Assembly: GCF_900066015.1 (NCBI RefSeq)
Contig: NZ_LN890655.1
Span: 1,094,726-1,158,725, forward strand
Source: Candidatus Promineifilum breve
GTDB lineage: Bacteria > Chloroflexota > Anaerolineae > Promineifilales > Promineifilaceae
Length of the DNA: 64,000 nt
Direction: 5' to 3'
Under the pieces are notes generated by a model. It was not told the DNA's origin. It was given only the letters and a program-made list of their open reading frames with translations, and did not search any database. Shown here one piece after another: positions 62,279-64,000 of this stretch; within the stretch, counting starts at the first letter, position 1, and each line of letters begins with the position of its first letter. The position numbers were made by a program, and so were the translations under genes.

Positions 62279-62928
62279 GCCAACCAATCACCCCCCGCGC
62301 CGACCGCATCGCCCGCATCGAAACCGAACTGTGGGAGGCTTATTACCAACGGGATTGGCCGCGCGAGTTGCGGCTGCTGGTCGCCATGCACCGTGAATTT
62401 ATGGGCATGAGCCTGCTAACCGCTGTGCGCGCCTCTTATTTATCGGGTCGGGCGGCCATCGCCTTTGCGCCGCTGGAGGGCAGCGACCCGGACAAGGCCC
62501 GCCGCTATCTCGTCCGCTATTACACGATCGTGCGCCGCGCCCTGGGCTGCGCGGCCGAGGCCGACGACCTGGCCGGGCGCGAGTTGCACTACTGGATCAC
62601 CCACCGCGCCGTGGCCCGCCGGCGGCGGGCCGAGGTTCTCGCCGGCCGTCCGGTGGACGATCCCGACCTGGACGAGATCGCCCCGGTCAGCGATGCCTTT
62701 GCTCGGCTCCATGCCGGACTGTTCAATGCCACGCCGGAGGCCATGGGCGAATCGGGCATCCGGCGCGCCCAGGCCGCGGCGGTGGTCGACCGCATTTCCG
62801 GCGGCTATTCGCCCGATGTGGCCGCCGACTGGGCGCGGGTGGAGTCGTATCTGCGGCAGGCCTACCAGGCCATTGAGACCGTGACCCAGGCCAGGGAACA
62901 GACACCAGACAAGGAGATGAGCCGATGA
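62275..62928 (+). CDS. unknown helical protein in the murJ cluster
   Basis: No family is recognised for this 217-aa soluble, mostly helical protein. It is rich in Arg and Ala, with paired segments RIARIETELWEAYYQRDWPR, ALEGSDPDKARRYLVRYYTI-like text, AAEADDLAGRELHYWITHRA and a final long helix. No cysteines suggest a metal site and no signal peptide is present. Its ATG overlaps the murJ stop by four bases and its stop overlaps the next start (ATGA), so its product is made in step with MurJ and the following protein. It may be a partner of them (inference). Confidence 0.7.
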   Translation: MSQPITPRADRIARIETELWEAYYQRDWPRELRLLVAMHREFMGMSLLTAVRASYLSGRAAIAFAPLEGSDPDKARRYLVRYYTIVRRALGCAAEADDLAGRELHYWITHRAVARRRRAEVLAGRPVDDPDLDEIAPVSDAFARLHAGLFNATPEAMGESGIRRAQAAAVVDRISGGYSPDVAADWARVESYLRQAYQAIETVTQAREQTPDKEMSR

Positions 62929-63566
62929 ATCAGCAAATCGTCAATCCCCCGTTTGACGCGCGCCATCTGAGCGACGTCTCCGTGGAGGCGGCCGAGACCT
63001 ACATCCGCGCCGCCCAACGCCGCATGGCCAACGACCGCGCGGCGGGCATGGCCTGCCTGGACGATATGTTTCGCGCCGGACGGCCGCCGCAAGAGATGAA
63101 CGGCCGCTACCGGGGCGAAATGCTGGCCGTCGACCTGTGGCCCGGCCTGACCCACTATGCGGTCTTCGTGCAGAACCGCTTCCAGCCCTGGCGCGGCAAA
63201 CGCTTTGACGCGCCGAACGAGCGGGGCGACAACATCCTGGCGAACAATGCCCGCCCCTGGCTGCGCGTGTTCATGCCCGCCTACCGTGGGCCAAAGCCGG
63301 ACACGGCCGAGACGTTTCGCGCCTTCGACTTCCGCACCTACACCGCGCCGGGGCTGCTCGATCCTGACGTGAACGTGCTCAAGATCGACTATGACTTGCC
63401 GCAAAACCCGGCCCTCATCCGCCGCGTGCTGGATGAGTTGGTGGAAGTGGCCGGCAGCTACTACCTCGGCCGGGCCTACCTGCGCGGGCGGTCAGCGTGG
63501 CGGCGTGTGGCCCATTTCAGCCTGCGGATTAGCCCTGACGCGGAGGCAGCGTTATCATCCACGTGA
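62925..63566 (+). CDS. unknown alpha/beta protein in the murJ cluster
   Basis: This 213-aa protein matches no family I know. It contains an N-terminal helical stretch (VEAAETYIRAAQRRMANDRA), then a beta-rich part with AVDLWPGLTHYAVFVQNRFQPWRGKRFD, NARPWLRVFMPAYRGPKP and FRAFDFRTYTAPGLLDPDVN. It ends with a helix VLDELVEVAGSYYLG. No signal or transmembrane segment is seen. It overlaps the upstream gene by four bases and the membrane glycosyltransferase gene starts immediately after its stop. A protein of this size between murJ and a GT39/PMT-like gene may work on envelope lipids, but this is only context. Confidence 0.68.
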   Translation: MNQQIVNPPFDARHLSDVSVEAAETYIRAAQRRMANDRAAGMACLDDMFRAGRPPQEMNGRYRGEMLAVDLWPGLTHYAVFVQNRFQPWRGKRFDAPNERGDNILANNARPWLRVFMPAYRGPKPDTAETFRAFDFRTYTAPGLLDPDVNVLKIDYDLPQNPALIRRVLDELVEVAGSYYLGRAYLRGRSAWRRVAHFSLRISPDAEAALSST

Positions 63567-64000
63567 ATGGATGATCTGTCCCCGGCGTGGCGGCGTCGCC
63601 TCAATCCGCTGTGGCTCACGGCGCTCATCGTGGCGGCGGGCGCGGCCCTGCGCTTCATGCAGCTGGGCCAGATTCGCTACACCTACGACCAGAGCTACCC
63701 CGCCTTCCAGGCTCTGGGCCTGCTCGACGGCGGCGTCTGGCCGCGCATCGGCCAGCCATCATCGGTTTTCCTCGACAACCCGGCGCTGATGGCCTACCTC
63801 CAGGCGCTGCCGCTGCTCCTGTTCCGCTCGCCGGGGGCGGTGCAGGCATTGATCCTCGTCCTCAACAGCGCCGCAGTGTGGTTCGTCTGGCGCGTGGCGA
63901 CCGATTTGCTGGGCCGCCGCGCCGGTTGGCTGGCCGCCGCGCTGTTCGCCTTCAGCCCGTGGGTCGTCTTTTTCAGCCGCATGACCTGGGTGCAGTCGCT
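63567..64000 (+). CDS. membrane glycosyltransferase (GT39/PMT-like), N-terminal part
   Basis: The frame opens at ATG 63567, directly after the preceding stop, and runs to the window edge (144 residues). After a basic cytosolic start, helix 1 (LWLTALIVAAGAALRFMQLG) is followed by IRYTYDQSYPAFQALGLLDG. This loop, with an acidic residue after the first helix, is the usual acceptor/metal region of ArnT/PMT-type polyprenyl-sugar transferases. Two or three more helices follow (ALMAYLQALPLLLF, ALILVLNSAAVWFVWRV, AGWLAAALFAFSPWVVFFSR). It probably uses polyprenyl-phosphate sugars, as made by the DPM1-type enzyme at 35272 (inference). Confidence 0.8.
   Translation, partial: MDDLSPAWRRRLNPLWLTALIVAAGAALRFMQLGQIRYTYDQSYPAFQALGLLDGGVWPRIGQPSSVFLDNPALMAYLQALPLLLFRSPGAVQALILVLNSAAVWFVWRVATDLLGRRAGWLAAALFAFSPWVVFFSRMTWVQS

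Overview
The window is GC-rich, gene-dense bacterial chromosome made mostly of housekeeping genes, with two tRNAs, a tmRNA and no phage, transposase or CRISPR array. Gene content and style (hrcA-grpE-dnaK-dnaJ under a CIRCE operator, V/T-rich linkers after the lipobox of a peptide-binding lipoprotein, long-form HPF, Flp pilin, STAND-type regulator, tRNAs without encoded CCA, many palindromic intergenic repeats) best fit an environmental Chloroflexota, perhaps the Anaerolineae/Ardenticatenia/Promineofilum side. That placement is inference; no rRNA is present to settle it.

Layout. 1-4.2 kb: 5' end of phosphofructokinase, a gamma-glutamylcyclotransferase-like protein, tRNA-Arg(CCT), priA. 4.2-9.2 kb: a secreted PA14/SH3 protein, a fumarylacetoacetase-family hydrolase, then rpsA-infA behind a consensus promoter and a leader of about 290 nt. 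9.3-15.2 kb: heat-shock operon hrcA-grpE-dnaK-dnaJ-prmA with a sigma70-type promoter and CIRCE operator. 15.2-23.6 kb: sugar-phosphate transferase, recN, a TPR/zinc-finger membrane protein, nadK, hisS, a Cas4-like nuclease interrupted by one in-frame UGA, and a YihY-family membrane protein. 23.7-31 kb: recJ, sugar epimerase, RNase D, a beta-CASP-type hydrolase, kbl, an HNH protein. 31-37 kb: low-molecular-weight phosphatase, hpf, comF, a CpaF-like fragment, a 55-aa Flp pilin, a response regulator, methyltransferase, dolichyl-phosphate-mannose-synthase-like enzyme, RimK-type ligase. 37-44 kb: a complete five-gene peptide ABC transporter operon behind a perfect -35/-10 promoter and a highly structured leader RNA. 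44.1-49.4 kb: ssrA, an ABC exporter pair, J-domain and CHAD proteins and small zinc-type proteins. 49.4-64 kb: UbiB-family kinase, GT61, tRNA-Glu(CTC), CNNM/CorC-type transporter, pcrA, NYN RNase-like protein, galT, a STAND regulator, and a translationally coupled murJ cluster that runs off the window into a membrane glycosyltransferase.

The main unusual content lies between genes. At least 13 intergenic spaces hold palindromic repeats of several unrelated sequence families. Three families share the same design: arms built of degenerate 7-bp tandem units, folded back as an inverted repeat. Most sit within about 15 bp of a stop codon or RNA 3' end, two supply the stop codon itself, one separates dnaK from dnaJ, and one overlaps a predicted promoter. 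The best candidates for something undescribed are the structured leader of the peptide transporter (43686-44012), the UGA-interrupted membrane Cas4-like nuclease (21803-22612), and this heptad-palindrome system.
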